From Glaciihabitans tibetensis (GTDB lineage: Bacteria > Actinomycetota > Actinomycetes > Actinomycetales > Microbacteriaceae), in the NCBI RefSeq assembly GCF_003003265.1, contig NZ_PVTL01000003.1, positions 372,001 to 436,000 of the forward strand: DNA of 64,000 nucleotides. Direction: 5' to 3'. Below, in pieces: positions 1-7,880 of the stretch. Each line of letters opens with the position of its first letter. The stretch's first letter is position 1. The position numbers and the translations under genes were made by a program. Below the pieces are notes generated by a model. It saw only the letters and a program-made list of their open reading frames with translations, searched no databases and was not told the origin of the DNA.

Positions 1-290
1 CCGCCAGTGTCCTCCGTCATCCGGATGAGAAAGTAGTCCGCGTCGTTGTAGCTGCCCGAATACCGGGACGTGTCGGGGTCGAACTGAGCCAGATCCAGCT
101 CGTCGAAATCAGGCGGAAGCACGTCAGCGGCCGACTGCTCTTCAGCGAAGGCGGGATACCCCGCTTGATCGTCGAAGACGGAATAGCCGCCCGGGCCGAT
201 ACAGGCGGACAGCGACATCCCGCATACCACCGCGAGCACGGTTACCACTGCGCCGCGGCGAGCGAACCGGAGGGGGATGGTCGCGCGCAT
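1..290 (-). CDS. Partial secreted lipoprotein of unknown function
   Basis: This is the N-terminal 96 residues of a protein that continues beyond the left edge of the window. It opens with a basic n-region (MRATIPLRFARR), a hydrophobic stretch and the lipobox LSAC, so it should be exported and lipid-anchored outside the membrane. The mature part is acidic and rich in Asp, Tyr and Pro with no domain I recognise. The ATG at 288-290 was chosen because a -10-like TATCGT ends exactly six bases before it, the leaderless geometry seen at several other genes here. Function unknown. Confidence 0.75.
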   Translation of the reverse strand, partial: MRATIPLRFARRGAVVTVLAVVCGMSLSACIGPGGYSVFDDQAGYPAFAEEQSAADVLPPDFDELDLAQFDPDTSRYSGSYNDADYFLIRMTEDTG

Positions 291-296
291 CTCTGC

Positions 297-302
297 ACGA
301 TA
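297..302 (-). promoter_or_regulatory. -10 element, leaderless start of the lipoprotein gene
   Basis: TATCGT on the minus strand is followed by six bases and the ATG of the lipoprotein gene. No Shine-Dalgarno lies between, so transcription probably starts at or next to the A of the ATG. No convincing -35 is visible. Confidence 0.45.
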
Positions 303-344
303 GCCCGCCAACTGCTGTCAGCGCTAGCCAACCTGAGAATAAGT

Positions 345-2123
345 CTAAGAAATGCTCGGCGCGGGCGTTGTGGCCGGGCCTGTCGTGCCCGGCACGGCGG
401 CACGGGGTTCCGCGGCAATTAGTGCCGCGGCACGGGATGCGGCGTCGTCGCGGCGAACGTGGCTGCGGGCATGCTCGACCGCGCTGGCGAGGTCGGCGAA
501 CAGGTGCTGTTTGGTGCGCAGCGTGCGCAGAACGCCCACCCGGGTGACCAACTGGAGGTGGCGCTCCTGTACACCCTTGATCAGGACGGTGATTCCGCGC
601 GCTTCGAGGGTGCGCACGATGTCCGCGATCACGCGGGCGCCGGTGGCGTCCAGAACGTCAATCTGGGACATCCGGATGATGGCAACGCTGACCCGGTCGA
701 TTTCGCTGACCCGTTCCAACATCCGCTCCGCCGTGCCAAAGAACAGGGCGCCATCGAGGCGGAACAGCGCGATTCGCTCGTCGCCGCTCACCGAGGGCAG
801 GGGGAGTGGTTCGCGGTGCACCCCACCCGACTTCGCGAGGGTGCGCAGCGCGAAGAATGCCGCGACGACAATGCCGATCTCGACGGCGAGGATGAGGTCG
901 AACGACACGGTGATGATCGCGGTAACAACGAAGACCACGGCGTCGGAGCGGGTCGAGCCCAGCACGCTCCTCACGACGCTCGGTGACACCATCTTGACGG
1001 CGGTGAACATCAGCACGCCCGCCAGCGCGGCGAGCGGGATCTGGGAGACCGGTCCGGTTGCCAGGTACACCACGCCGAGGAGCACCAACGCGTGGGTGAT
1101 TGCGGCAAGCCGCGTGCGTCCCCCTGCGCGTACGTTGACTGCGGTGCGCGCGATGGCGCCGGTGGCCGGCATCCCGCCAAAAAATCCGGACGCGATCGAC
1201 GCGAGGCCCTGCCCGACCAGTTCGCGGTCGGCGTCGTACGTGCCGGTGTCGGCCAGGGCGGTGGCCACCCGCGCGGAGAGCAGTGATTCGATCGCGGCGA
1301 GCGCGGCGATGGTGAGCGCGGGAGCGAGGAAGGTGGTGAGCGCGTGCCCGTCGATGAGCGGTAGCGACGGCGAAGGCAGGCTCGCAGGCAGCGCGCCGAT
1401 GCGGGCCACGGGCAGGTCGGCGAGGGTGGCCATCACCGTCACCACGACGATCGCGAGGATCGAGCCCGGGAGCGAGCGGTGAATACGCGGGGTCGCCCAC
1501 ATGATGGCGATGACTGCCGCGACGATCGCGACCGGCCAGAGCACTTCTGGCCAGCTCACCGTAGATAGCGCCTGGACGGCGGCAACGGCGGCGTTGCTGC
1601 TGTCACCGGCGACCACACCGAAGGCGGACGGCACCTGTTGCAGGAAGATGATGACTGCGATGCCGAGCGTGAACCCTTCGATGACGGGCCACGGGATGAA
1701 AGTGACGGTGCGTCCAAGTTTGAGGAGTCCGGCGAGCATAACGATGGCGCCGGCGAGCACCGTGACAACGGGAACGGCGGCGATGCCGTAGGTAGCGACG
1801 ATCGGACCGAGCACAACCACCATCGCTCCGGTGGGGCCGGAGACCTGCACGTTGGATCCGCCGAAGATCGCGGCAACGAGGCCGGCGACGATCGCGGTGA
1901 TCAGCCCCGCTTCGGCACCCGCGCCGGAGCTGACGCCGAACGCCAGTGCGAGGGGCAGCGCGACGATGCCGACGGTGATTCCCGCGACGAGATCGCCCTT
2001 CCAGGTGCGGGGAACAGCGCGATAGTCCCGCTTGCCGGGAGCGAGGTGCGCGAGGTGCGCGTTGTGCGCGAGGTGAGCGACGTGAGCGAGGGTGTGATGG
2101 ACGGGAGTGCGCCCGGACTTCAC
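345..2123 (-). CDS. SulP-family anion transporter with C-terminal STAS domain
   Basis: A 592-residue SulP (SLC26-like) inner-membrane transporter. The membrane domain begins near residue 40 (KGDLVAGITVGIVALPLALA, a typical SulP first segment) and is followed by many hydrophobic segments. A cytoplasmic STAS domain occupies about residues 445-550 (RMSQIDVLDATGARVIADIV). Such proteins carry sulfate, bicarbonate or other anions; the substrate cannot be told from sequence. The N-terminus is odd: about 20 residues before the first membrane segment form a short-period repeat (LAHVAHLAHNAHLAHLA) that places a histidine every third residue. Its ATG overlaps the stop of the upstream ArsR gene by four bases, so the two are translationally coupled and probably co-regulated. 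Confidence 0.9.
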   Translation of the reverse strand: MKSGRTPVHHTLAHVAHLAHNAHLAHLAPGKRDYRAVPRTWKGDLVAGITVGIVALPLALAFGVSSGAGAEAGLITAIVAGLVAAIFGGSNVQVSGPTGAMVVVLGPIVATYGIAAVPVVTVLAGAIVMLAGLLKLGRTVTFIPWPVIEGFTLGIAVIIFLQQVPSAFGVVAGDSSNAAVAAVQALSTVSWPEVLWPVAIVAAVIAIMWATPRIHRSLPGSILAIVVVTVMATLADLPVARIGALPASLPSPSLPLIDGHALTTFLAPALTIAALAAIESLLSARVATALADTGTYDADRELVGQGLASIASGFFGGMPATGAIARTAVNVRAGGRTRLAAITHALVLLGVVYLATGPVSQIPLAALAGVLMFTAVKMVSPSVVRSVLGSTRSDAVVFVVTAIITVSFDLILAVEIGIVVAAFFALRTLAKSGGVHREPLPLPSVSGDERIALFRLDGALFFGTAERMLERVSEIDRVSVAIIRMSQIDVLDATGARVIADIVRTLEARGITVLIKGVQERHLQLVTRVGVLRTLRTKQHLFADLASAVEHARSHVRRDDAASRAAALIAAEPRAAVPGTTGPATTPAPSIS

Positions 2124-2752
2124 GCTTCGGCCGAAGGCACGGGGAGCGGGGCAGCAGCGAGCGGTGCTGCAGCGAGCGGCGCTGCGCGGTCGTAGGTCGT
2201 GCCGGCGGGAGGAACCGGGAGCGGCGTTGGATAGGCAACCGCCCGCAGGGTGCCGGATTCGCTGGGGTTGGCCTCGGCGAGTGTGGAGCTGATCGCCACG
2301 GCGCTCACCGTGGAGGTGAGGTTGCGGTGCGTGGTCTCCAGGATTGAGATCAGCAGCGTCTTGGCCACCACCATGAGGTCGGCGACCTCGGGGTACGCGA
2401 GCTGGTAGAACACCTGGCTCCCGCGGCGCTCGGCAACCACGAGGTTGTGGTTCCGTAGAACGGCCAGGTGCTGGGACAGGTTTGACGCCTCCAGCCCGGT
2501 GTGCACAAGCAACGTAGCTACCGGCACGTTGTCGGCGTCGACGAGCGCCTCAAGCACACGAATTCGCGCGGGGTGAGCGAGACCTTTGAAGAGGTCGGCC
2601 TTGACCGCATCGAGGCGATGGGCGACAGCAACTGCGAGAGCGGCAGGCTCGATGGGCTCGGGCCGCTTCTCGCTGGCGGGGATGTGCACCGGAGGCGGCG
2701 ACGGCGTCGGGGCGTACAACTCGGAAGCCTCGACTGCCTGTGCCAGGTCCAT
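2120..2752 (-). CDS. ArsR-family winged-helix transcriptional regulator
   Basis: A 210-residue protein. An N-terminal Pro-rich tail of about 45 residues precedes an ArsR-type winged helix (residues about 50-130: LAHPARIRVLEAL, then the recognition helix SNLSQHLAVLRNHNLV and the wing ERRGSQVFYQL). A C-terminal extension of about 70 residues is not part of the usual ArsR fold. No Cys pair typical of metal-sensing ArsR proteins is present, so the inducer may be non-metal. The start has a good GGAGGA ribosome site eight bases upstream. It is the first gene of a two-gene operon with the SulP transporter and likely represses it together with itself. Confidence 0.88.
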   Translation of the reverse strand: MDLAQAVEASELYAPTPSPPPVHIPASEKRPEPIEPAALAVAVAHRLDAVKADLFKGLAHPARIRVLEALVDADNVPVATLLVHTGLEASNLSQHLAVLRNHNLVVAERRGSQVFYQLAYPEVADLMVVAKTLLISILETTHRNLTSTVSAVAISSTLAEANPSESGTLRAVAYPTPLPVPPAGTTYDRAAPLAAAPLAAAPLPVPSAEA

Positions 2753-2812
2753 GATGTGCGTCCTCCGTGGTGCCGGTGTTGCGGGTGTGGCGGGTTTCTC
2801 AATTCATCATTT

Positions 2813-2824
2813 CGCCGATCGGCG
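2813..2824. promoter_or_regulatory. Candidate ArsR operator palindrome
   Basis: CGCCGATCGGCG is a perfect 12-bp palindrome 61 bp upstream of the arsR start, in the place expected for the arsR-sulP promoter. ArsR proteins bind short dyads in their own promoters; assignment to this regulator is inference. Confidence 0.35.
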
Positions 2825-2878
2825 GAGCGTATTAGGGCACATGGTCCCGAATTCGCCCGCGCGGGTCGGAGCTCGGAC

Positions 2879-2934
2879 GCCGACAGGACAGTCGCCGGTG
2901 ACTGCGATCGCCGACAGGACAGTCGTCGGTCCTG
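2879..2934. repeat. Short direct repeat pair with an inverted repeat
   Basis: The 16-mer GCCGACAGGACAGTCG occurs at 2879-2894 and again at 2910-2925. The second copy also forms an inverted repeat, CAGGAC (2915-2920) with GTCCTG (2929-2934). There is no T-tract, so it does not look like an intrinsic terminator. Confidence 0.5.
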
Positions 2935-3077
2935 ATGCCGGGAAGACCTTCGCCGCCAGGACAGGCGTGGGCGTTGTTTCGCGATTTTTCGTCGATAGGC
3001 GCCCGGTCGGCGAGCCAATCGGTGGCTCCGGTGCCATCTGCCGACGGCTCCTGTCCGGTCGGCGAGAACGAGTAGTC

Positions 3078-3133
3078 GGCAGCGCGCTACAGGCAGCGCG
3101 CTACAGGCAGCGCGCTACAGGCAGCGCGCTGCA
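3078..3133. repeat. 14-bp tandem repeat, four units
   Basis: Four head-to-tail units of GGCAGCGCGCTACA (the last reads GGCAGCGCGCTGCA) end nine bases before the stop codon of the MBL hydrolase gene. A partial fifth unit (GGCTGCCGCT) follows and merges into the gene end. Each unit contains AGCGCGCT, itself a palindrome. Confidence 0.8.
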
Positions 3134-3141
3134 GGCTGCCG

Positions 3142-3822
3142 CTATAGGTCGAGCGACTCGCCGGGCTCGAGGGGGAAGAACTCGCCGCCACCCTGTTCGG
3201 TTGCCCAGCGGATTCGCGCCGTCGCCATGCCCTTGCCAATCACCGAATTGACCATCTCGTGGGTGGCGAAAGCGCGCTTGGGAGCCACGGCGAGCACGTA
3301 GTCCATTGCCTCGCCGATCTTGAGCCAGGGCGCGCTGGACGGCACCGCGAGCACGTCGATGGCGACCGGGGGAACGGTGTACGCGTCACCGGGGTAAAAG
3401 ATGGTCTCGTTGATGAGCACACCGACGTTGTCGACGACGGGAATCGACGAATGGATGACGGCGTGCTTCGCACCGTAGAACGTCAGCACGAACGGGCCGA
3501 CCTCGTGCACAGCGCCGTCGGCCACCTCCGTGAACTCGAACCCCGCGCCCGCGTTGGAGGCTGCGTCGTCGGCGGCGGCGGCAGCTTTGCGTGCGGCGGC
3601 GATCACGCCCGCGGGCGCGAACAGGCGTGCGGTCGGGTTGAGGTCGAGGATGCGGCGCAACTGGTCTGGCGTCCAGTGGTCGGCATGCTCGTGCGTGATC
3701 ACAATCGCCACGACGTCACGGAGGTCCAGAAGCGGTGTCGTGTACGAACCCGGGTCGACGACCACCCGGTGGTTGTCCCGCTCCACCGCAAAACACGCGT
3801 GCTCGAACTTCGTAATTCTCAT
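3142..3822 (-). CDS. MBL-fold metallo-hydrolase (UlaG-like, COG2220 type)
   Basis: A 226-residue protein with the metallo-beta-lactamase fold signature THEHADHW near residues 43-50, preceded by the conserved FEHACFAV and VVVDPG segments. This short type resembles the UlaG/YtnP-like lactonases and hydrolases; the substrate is unknown. It has no signal peptide and should be cytoplasmic. The start is supported by a -10-like TAGGCT six bases upstream (leaderless). The gene is divergent from the CopB-type ATPase, and a CsoR-like box lies between the two starts, so copper may also influence this gene. Family assignment is secure, function is not. Confidence 0.85.
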   Translation of the reverse strand: MRITKFEHACFAVERDNHRVVVDPGSYTTPLLDLRDVVAIVITHEHADHWTPDQLRRILDLNPTARLFAPAGVIAAARKAAAAADDAASNAGAGFEFTEVADGAVHEVGPFVLTFYGAKHAVIHSSIPVVDNVGVLINETIFYPGDAYTVPPVAIDVLAVPSSAPWLKIGEAMDYVLAVAPKRAFATHEMVNSVIGKGMATARIRWATEQGGGEFFPLEPGESLDL

Positions 3823-3828
3823 ACCGCG

Positions 3829-3834
3829 AGCCTA
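3829..3834 (-). promoter_or_regulatory. -10 element, leaderless start of the MBL gene
   Basis: TAGGCT on the minus strand, then CGCGGT, then the ATG. At a 17-bp spacing the -35 region would fall at 3852-3857, at the edge of the CsoR-like box. Confidence 0.45.
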
Positions 3835-3844
3835 CGTCAGACTC

Positions 3845-3873
3845 TTGCGCTATATACCCCCTAGGGGTATGTT
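3845..3873 (+). promoter_or_regulatory. Promoter of the copB-like gene
   Basis: TTGCGC (3845-3850), a 17-bp spacer, then TATGTT (3868-3873). The spacer holds the CsoR-like box. The predicted start of transcription falls on or one base before the ATG at 3881, giving a leaderless message. Confidence 0.55.
3854..3870. promoter_or_regulatory. CsoR-type copper operator
   Basis: ATACCCC-CTA-GGGGTAT: two seven-base arms around a three-base spacer, which is the form of operator bound by CsoR-family Cu(I) repressors. It fills the spacer of the promoter of the ATPase gene, the usual place for repression relieved by copper. No csoR gene is in the window, so the repressor must be encoded elsewhere. Confidence 0.75.
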
Positions 3874-3880
3874 CGGGTCC

Positions 3881-6190
3881 ATGAACTTCCGCACGGAACA
3901 TCCGCTTGGTGCAAGCCACACCCCTGGCTCCCACGCCTCAAACCCGCACGACTCCGGCGCCCACACCTCACACCCGCACGCCCCTGACGTGCCAGACGAC
4001 GACCACCCGGCGCACGACCACCCGGCCCACGACCACCCAGACCTCGACCACCCAGACCACGACCACCCCGCCCACGACCACCCCGCCTCCGAACACGCGC
4101 ACCATGACCCGTCCGTCTTTCGCCGAAAGTTCATCGTCAGCCTGATCCTGACGATCCCCACACTCGTCTTCAGTACGGGTTTGCAGGACATCCTCGGGTT
4201 GTCTGGACCCCGCTTCGAGGGCAGCACCCTCATCCCGGCGGTGTTTGGTGTCGCTCTCTTCTTCTACGGCGGATCGGTGTTCCTCACCGGCGCGGTTCGC
4301 GAACTGCGCGCCCGCCAGCCCGGCATGATGACACTGATCTCGCTCGCCATCGTCGTCGCGTTTGCGTACAGCGCGGCCGTCACCCTGGGCTTCCCCGGCA
4401 TGGACTTCTGGTGGGAACTGGCGACTCTGATCACGATCATGTTGCTCGGCCACTGGGTCGAGATGTCGGCCATCTCCGGCGCCCAGAACGCGCTGGGCGA
4501 GTTGGCGAAGTTGATCCCCGACGAAGCAGACCGCATCGTCAACGCCGGTGACGGCGCAAGTGGCGGCGACGGTGACGGCGACCGTGTTGTGGCGGTGCCG
4601 GTGTCGAGCCTGAAGGTGGATGATGCGGTGCTGGTGCGCCCGGGAGCGGCGATTCCCGTGGACGGAGAGGTGATCGCCGGCAGCTCCGACGTGAATGAAG
4701 CCCTGCTGACCGGCGAATCGAGCGCCGTCAGCAAGTCGACCGGCGACGGCGTGATTGCCGGGAGCCTCAACGGCTCCGGATCCCTGACCGTGCGGGTCAC
4801 CAAGACGGGCGCCGACACCACCCTTGCCGGGGTGATGAAGATGGTGGCCGACGCGCAGGCGAGCAAGTCGGGCAGTCAGATACTCGCGGATCGCGCCGCA
4901 GCCTGGCTCTTCTACGTCGCCCTGGCCGCCGCGGCCCTGACGCTGATTGCCTGGACCTGGATCAGTCCGGATGATCCGGCGTTTGTGATCGAACGGGTAG
5001 TGACCGTGCTCGTGATCGCCTGCCCACACGCCCTGGGACTCGCGATTCCGTTGGTCGCCCAGCTGTCGACCGCGATCGGCGCCCGACGAGGACTGCTGGT
5101 GCGCAGCCGCGCTGCGCTGGAAGACGCCCGCACCATCGAGGTGGTGCTGTTCGACAAGACCGGCACGCTGACCGAGGGACGCCAGGGTGTCGCCGCGGTG
5201 CTGCTGCCGACGCCATCGACCGGGCGCACGCCGACCGAGCGCACGCCGACCGAGCGCACGCCCGAATCCGATCCCGAGCGCACAGCGACCGAGCGCTCAC
5301 GCGTGCTCGCGCTGGCGGCCGCGGTTGAGCAGGCATCCGAGCACCCCATCGCACGGGCGATCGTGCGTGCGGCAGCGGAGCATCCCACAGAAAAAATCGC
5401 GGCGGTGACGACGGACTTCCGTTCCCTTGCGGGACGTGGCGCCGAGGCGACCGTCGACGGCGCCCGGATCACGGTCGCGAGCGCGCGTGTGGTCGAGGAG
5501 CGCGCCCTGGCCATTCCCGAGGGGCTGGCGGATGCCGCGGGGCGGGCCACCGGCACGGGCCAGAGCGTCGTGTACGTGATGTCGGAACACGCCGTGCTCG
5601 GCGCCATCGCGCTGGCTGACGTCATTCGGCCGGAGTCCCGGCAGGCCGTCGCCGCGCTGCAGGCGCGCGGGGTGCGGGTGGCGATGCTTACCGGCGACTC
5701 TCGCGCGGTCGCCGACTGGGTTGCCGAACGCCTCGGCATCACCGAGATCTTCGCGGAGGTGCTCCCCGCCGACAAGGCGAACGTGGTGGTCGCGCTGCAA
5801 ACCGGGGGAGCGCGGGTCGCGATGGTGGGCGACGGGGTGAACGATGCTCCCGCCCTGGCCCAGGCCGATCTGGGCGTCGCCATCGGCGCCGGTACCGACG
5901 TCGCTATCGAATCCGCCGGGGTGGTGCTCGCCGCCAGCGACCCCCGGGGCGTCGCCGACGTGCTGAACCTCAGCCGGGCGACCTATCGCAAGATGCAGCA
6001 AAACCTCTTCTGGGCGACCGGCTACAACATCGTCGGCATCCCGCTGGCGGCGGGCGTGCTCTACGGCGCCGGGATCCTGCTGTCGCCGGCGCTCGGCGCG
6101 GTCTTTATGTCCGTCTCCACGATTGTGGTGGCGTTGAACGCGCAGCTGCTGCGCCGGGTGAAGCTGGGTGACGCAGCCACCACGAGATAA
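3881..6190 (+). CDS. copB: CopB-type P1B heavy-metal ATPase with His-rich N-terminus
   Basis: A 769-residue metal-exporting P-type ATPase of the inner membrane. Residues 1-85 are His/Asp-rich (repeats of HDHPAHDHP) and replace the usual HMA domains, as in CopB enzymes. The actuator TGES is near 276, the transmembrane metal motif is CPH (Cys381), the phosphorylation site DKTGTLT begins near Asp425, an SEHPIARAI loop lies near 485, and GDGVNDAP is near 650. CPH plus a His-rich tail indicates the CopB (P1B-3) class, exporting copper or silver. An unusual low-complexity insert ([13 protein letters not shown]) follows the DKTGT motif. The upstream in-frame ATG at 3869 lies inside the CsoR-like box, so 3881 is preferred. 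Probably induced by copper. Confidence 0.9.
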   Translation: MNFRTEHPLGASHTPGSHASNPHDSGAHTSHPHAPDVPDDDHPAHDHPAHDHPDLDHPDHDHPAHDHPASEHAHHDPSVFRRKFIVSLILTIPTLVFSTGLQDILGLSGPRFEGSTLIPAVFGVALFFYGGSVFLTGAVRELRARQPGMMTLISLAIVVAFAYSAAVTLGFPGMDFWWELATLITIMLLGHWVEMSAISGAQNALGELAKLIPDEADRIVNAGDGASGGDGDGDRVVAVPVSSLKVDDAVLVRPGAAIPVDGEVIAGSSDVNEALLTGESSAVSKSTGDGVIAGSLNGSGSLTVRVTKTGADTTLAGVMKMVADAQASKSGSQILADRAAAWLFYVALAAAALTLIAWTWISPDDPAFVIERVVTVLVIACPHALGLAIPLVAQLSTAIGARRGLLVRSRAALEDARTIEVVLFDKTGTLTEGRQGVAAVLLPTPSTGRTPTERTPTERTPESDPERTATERSRVLALAAAVEQASEHPIARAIVRAAAEHPTEKIAAVTTDFRSLAGRGAEATVDGARITVASARVVEERALAIPEGLADAAGRATGTGQSVVYVMSEHAVLGAIALADVIRPESRQAVAALQARGVRVAMLTGDSRAVADWVAERLGITEIFAEVLPADKANVVVALQTGGARVAMVGDGVNDAPALAQADLGVAIGAGTDVAIESAGVVLAASDPRGVADVLNLSRATYRKMQQNLFWATGYNIVGIPLAAGVLYGAGILLSPALGAVFMSVSTIVVALNAQLLRRVKLGDAATTR

Positions 6191-6191
6191 T
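6186..6191 (+). promoter_or_regulatory. -10 element, leaderless start of the lipid kinase gene
   Basis: GATAAT overlaps the stop codon of the ATPase gene and is followed by six bases and the ATG at 6198. It suggests that the kinase gene has its own leaderless transcript. Confidence 0.45.
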
Positions 6192-6197
6192 CGGGGA

Positions 6198-7154
6198 ATG
6201 ACGTCCCCCGCACCCGCGCCCGTGCCAGCTTCCGATGACGGTGGGGAGCGGATGCCTCGGCGCCGCGAATTGGTCGTGGCCATCAACCCCGCCGCCGGCT
6301 TCGGCGCGAGCCGGGGGGTCGGGACGCAGGTGGTGGCTGCGCTCCGAAACCACGGACACGGGGTGGTGGCGCTGCAGGCAGCGAGCCTCGCGGAGTTGGT
6401 GGAGGCGACGCGACTGGCGCTCGTCGGGCGGCCCGATGCGCTCGTCGTGGTGGGCGGTGATGGAATGGTGAACTTCGGTGCCGGGTTGCTGGTGGGCAGC
6501 GACATCCCGCTGGGCATCATCGCCTGTGGAACGGGCAACGACCTCGCGCGCGGGCTCGGACTGCCGCTGAATAAACCGGACGTCGCAGTGGAAGCGCTGC
6601 TGGAGAGTCTCGACCGGGGTGGCCGTGTCATTGACGCGGTGCGGGTGACGTCTGCGTCGGGGGAGCGGCGTTGGTTCGCGGGTGCGTTGTCTGCCGGCTT
6701 CGACGCCATCGTCAACGAGCGGGCGAACGCGATGCGGCGTCCGCGGGGCAAAAGCCGCTACATCCTCGCGTTGCTCATCGAGCTGGTGCGACTGCGGCCC
6801 ATTCGCTACCGACTCGTCCTCGACGGCGAAGAACTGACTACCGACGCACTGCTGGTGTCGGTGGGCAACAATGTCTCGATTGGGGGAGGCATGAAGGTTA
6901 CGCCCAATGCCGTGATGGATGACGGGTTGCTCGACATCCTGGTCGTGCGCCCGCTATCGCGTCTCGCGTTCCTGCGGATCTTCCCGCGCGTGTTCGCCGG
7001 CACCCACCTCACCGACCCCCGCGTATCGATTCACCGGGCGCGAACCGTCAGGATCGAGGCAGATTCCGTGGTGGCCTACGCCGATGGCGAGCGGTTCGGA
7101 CCGCTCCCGCTCGAGCTCGAGGTGAGTGAGGGAGTGCTGCGGGTGCTCGCCTAG
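6198..7154 (+). CDS. Diacylglycerol/lipid kinase family protein (DagK/YegS type)
   Basis: A 318-residue soluble lipid kinase of the DagK/BmrU/YegS fold, which phosphorylates diacylglycerol or a related lipid at the inner face of the membrane. The nucleotide-binding motif GGDGMVNF is near residue 89 and GTGNDLARGLGLP near 113-125; VSVGNN and DGLLDILVV in the C-terminal half are also typical. The Thr of the textbook GGDGT is Met. An upstream GTG at 6168 is in frame but lies inside the preceding gene and has no better signal; the ATG at 6198 has a -10 six bases away. Confidence 0.88.
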   Translation: MTSPAPAPVPASDDGGERMPRRRELVVAINPAAGFGASRGVGTQVVAALRNHGHGVVALQAASLAELVEATRLALVGRPDALVVVGGDGMVNFGAGLLVGSDIPLGIIACGTGNDLARGLGLPLNKPDVAVEALLESLDRGGRVIDAVRVTSASGERRWFAGALSAGFDAIVNERANAMRRPRGKSRYILALLIELVRLRPIRYRLVLDGEELTTDALLVSVGNNVSIGGGMKVTPNAVMDDGLLDILVVRPLSRLAFLRIFPRVFAGTHLTDPRVSIHRARTVRIEADSVVAYADGERFGPLPLELEVSEGVLRVLA

Positions 7155-7238
7155 CGAATCGCTGGCCGACTCGCCGGGCGGACGGGCCAGTTTGGTGCGA
7201 GCACCTAAGGTGTGGCATCATTGTCAAGTTGTCGCGAC

Positions 7239-7311
7239 GGCCCCATCGTATAGCGGCCTAGTACGCTGCCCTCTCACGGCGGTAACACCGGTTCGAATCC
7301 GGTTGGGGTCA
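7239..7311 (+). tRNA. tRNA-Glu (anticodon CTC)
   Basis: A 73-nt cloverleaf. The acceptor GGCCCCA pairs with TGGGGTC, the anticodon stem CTGCC/GGCGG holds the loop CTCTCAC with anticodon CTC (reads GAG), and the T-arm is ACCGG-TTCGAAT-CCGGT. CCA is not encoded. Confidence 0.96.
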
Positions 7312-7316
7312 CAACA

Positions 7317-7358
7317 GCCCGGTTTCTCTTCTGCGTGAGGAGGAGCCGGGCATTTTTT
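7317..7358 (+). terminator. Rho-independent terminator after tRNA-Glu
   Basis: GCCCGG (7317-7322) pairs with CCGGGC (7346-7351), followed by A and six T residues (7353-7358). Confidence 0.85.
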
Positions 7359-7457
7359 GTCTGCCCAGATAGCGGCCAAAATCGCCGATGGGTGATCATT
7401 GGTACGACGATCGCCAGGCATCGGTACTTGCTGATCGGGCGCTCGAGCCCCTCAGGT

Positions 7458-7691
7458 TCATCGGTCGGTCATGAGTTGACGCAGCCCCCAGTAGATGAAC
7501 AGCGCGGAAGGCACGAAGAGCACGACCCTCATGGTCCAGATGGGAAGGCCGAACAATCCGGAGACTCCGATCACCGCATTTTCTCCGCCCGCGGGCGCGA
7601 TGAGTACGTAGATTGCCAGCGACATTCCCAAGGCTCCGAAAATTATGCCCACCCAAGGGTTAGTGAAGTGCTTTTTGGTGGGTTTCGACAA
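7458..7691 (-). CDS. Small membrane protein of unknown function
   Basis: 77 residues with two predicted membrane segments (NPWVGIIFGALGMSLAIYVL and MRVVLFVPSALFIYWGL) and short charged ends. It starts at a TTG (7689-7691) with a GAAGG-like ribosome site upstream. I do not recognise the family. It stands alone between the tRNA terminator and the class A PBP gene. Confidence 0.6.
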   Translation of the reverse strand: MSKPTKKHFTNPWVGIIFGALGMSLAIYVLIAPAGGENAVIGVSGLFGLPIWTMRVVLFVPSALFIYWGLRQLMTDR

Positions 7692-7880
7692 TCGAAGACC
7701 TTCCCGCGGCGTGAAGCTCGGGGGCGTTCCGCAGCTCCGGGTTCGCGCTATTCAGCGCAACGATCACCCTCGGCTGACTCCGCCTTCTGAACCCGCTCCC
7801 CTGAAAGGTCTACTCCTGAACAAGAAGTTTCTCTTCGTCGCGCCCGTGGTCGCGCGGACGCTAAGTATCGTTTTACCGAC

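Larger units (their letters stand above)
2753..3141. other. Gene-free 389-bp interval with repeats and palindromes
   Basis: No convincing gene. It lies between the 5' end of arsR and the 3' end of the MBL hydrolase gene, both on the minus strand. It holds a 12-bp perfect palindrome close to arsR (2813-2824), two copies of a 16-bp direct repeat (2879-2894 and 2910-2925), a short inverted repeat (2915-2934), and a four-unit 14-bp tandem repeat (3078-3133). Confidence 0.6.

Noticed and set aside
3530-3880. N-terminal extension of the CopB-type ATPase
   Set aside because: The frame is open, but the stretch is antisense to the MBL hydrolase gene and crosses the CsoR-like box and promoter. Start placed at 3881.
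6198-7154. GGDGM instead of GGDGT in the lipid kinase as a sign of inactivity
   Set aside because: I recall Met at this place in many actinobacterial homologues, and the rest of the nucleotide site is intact.
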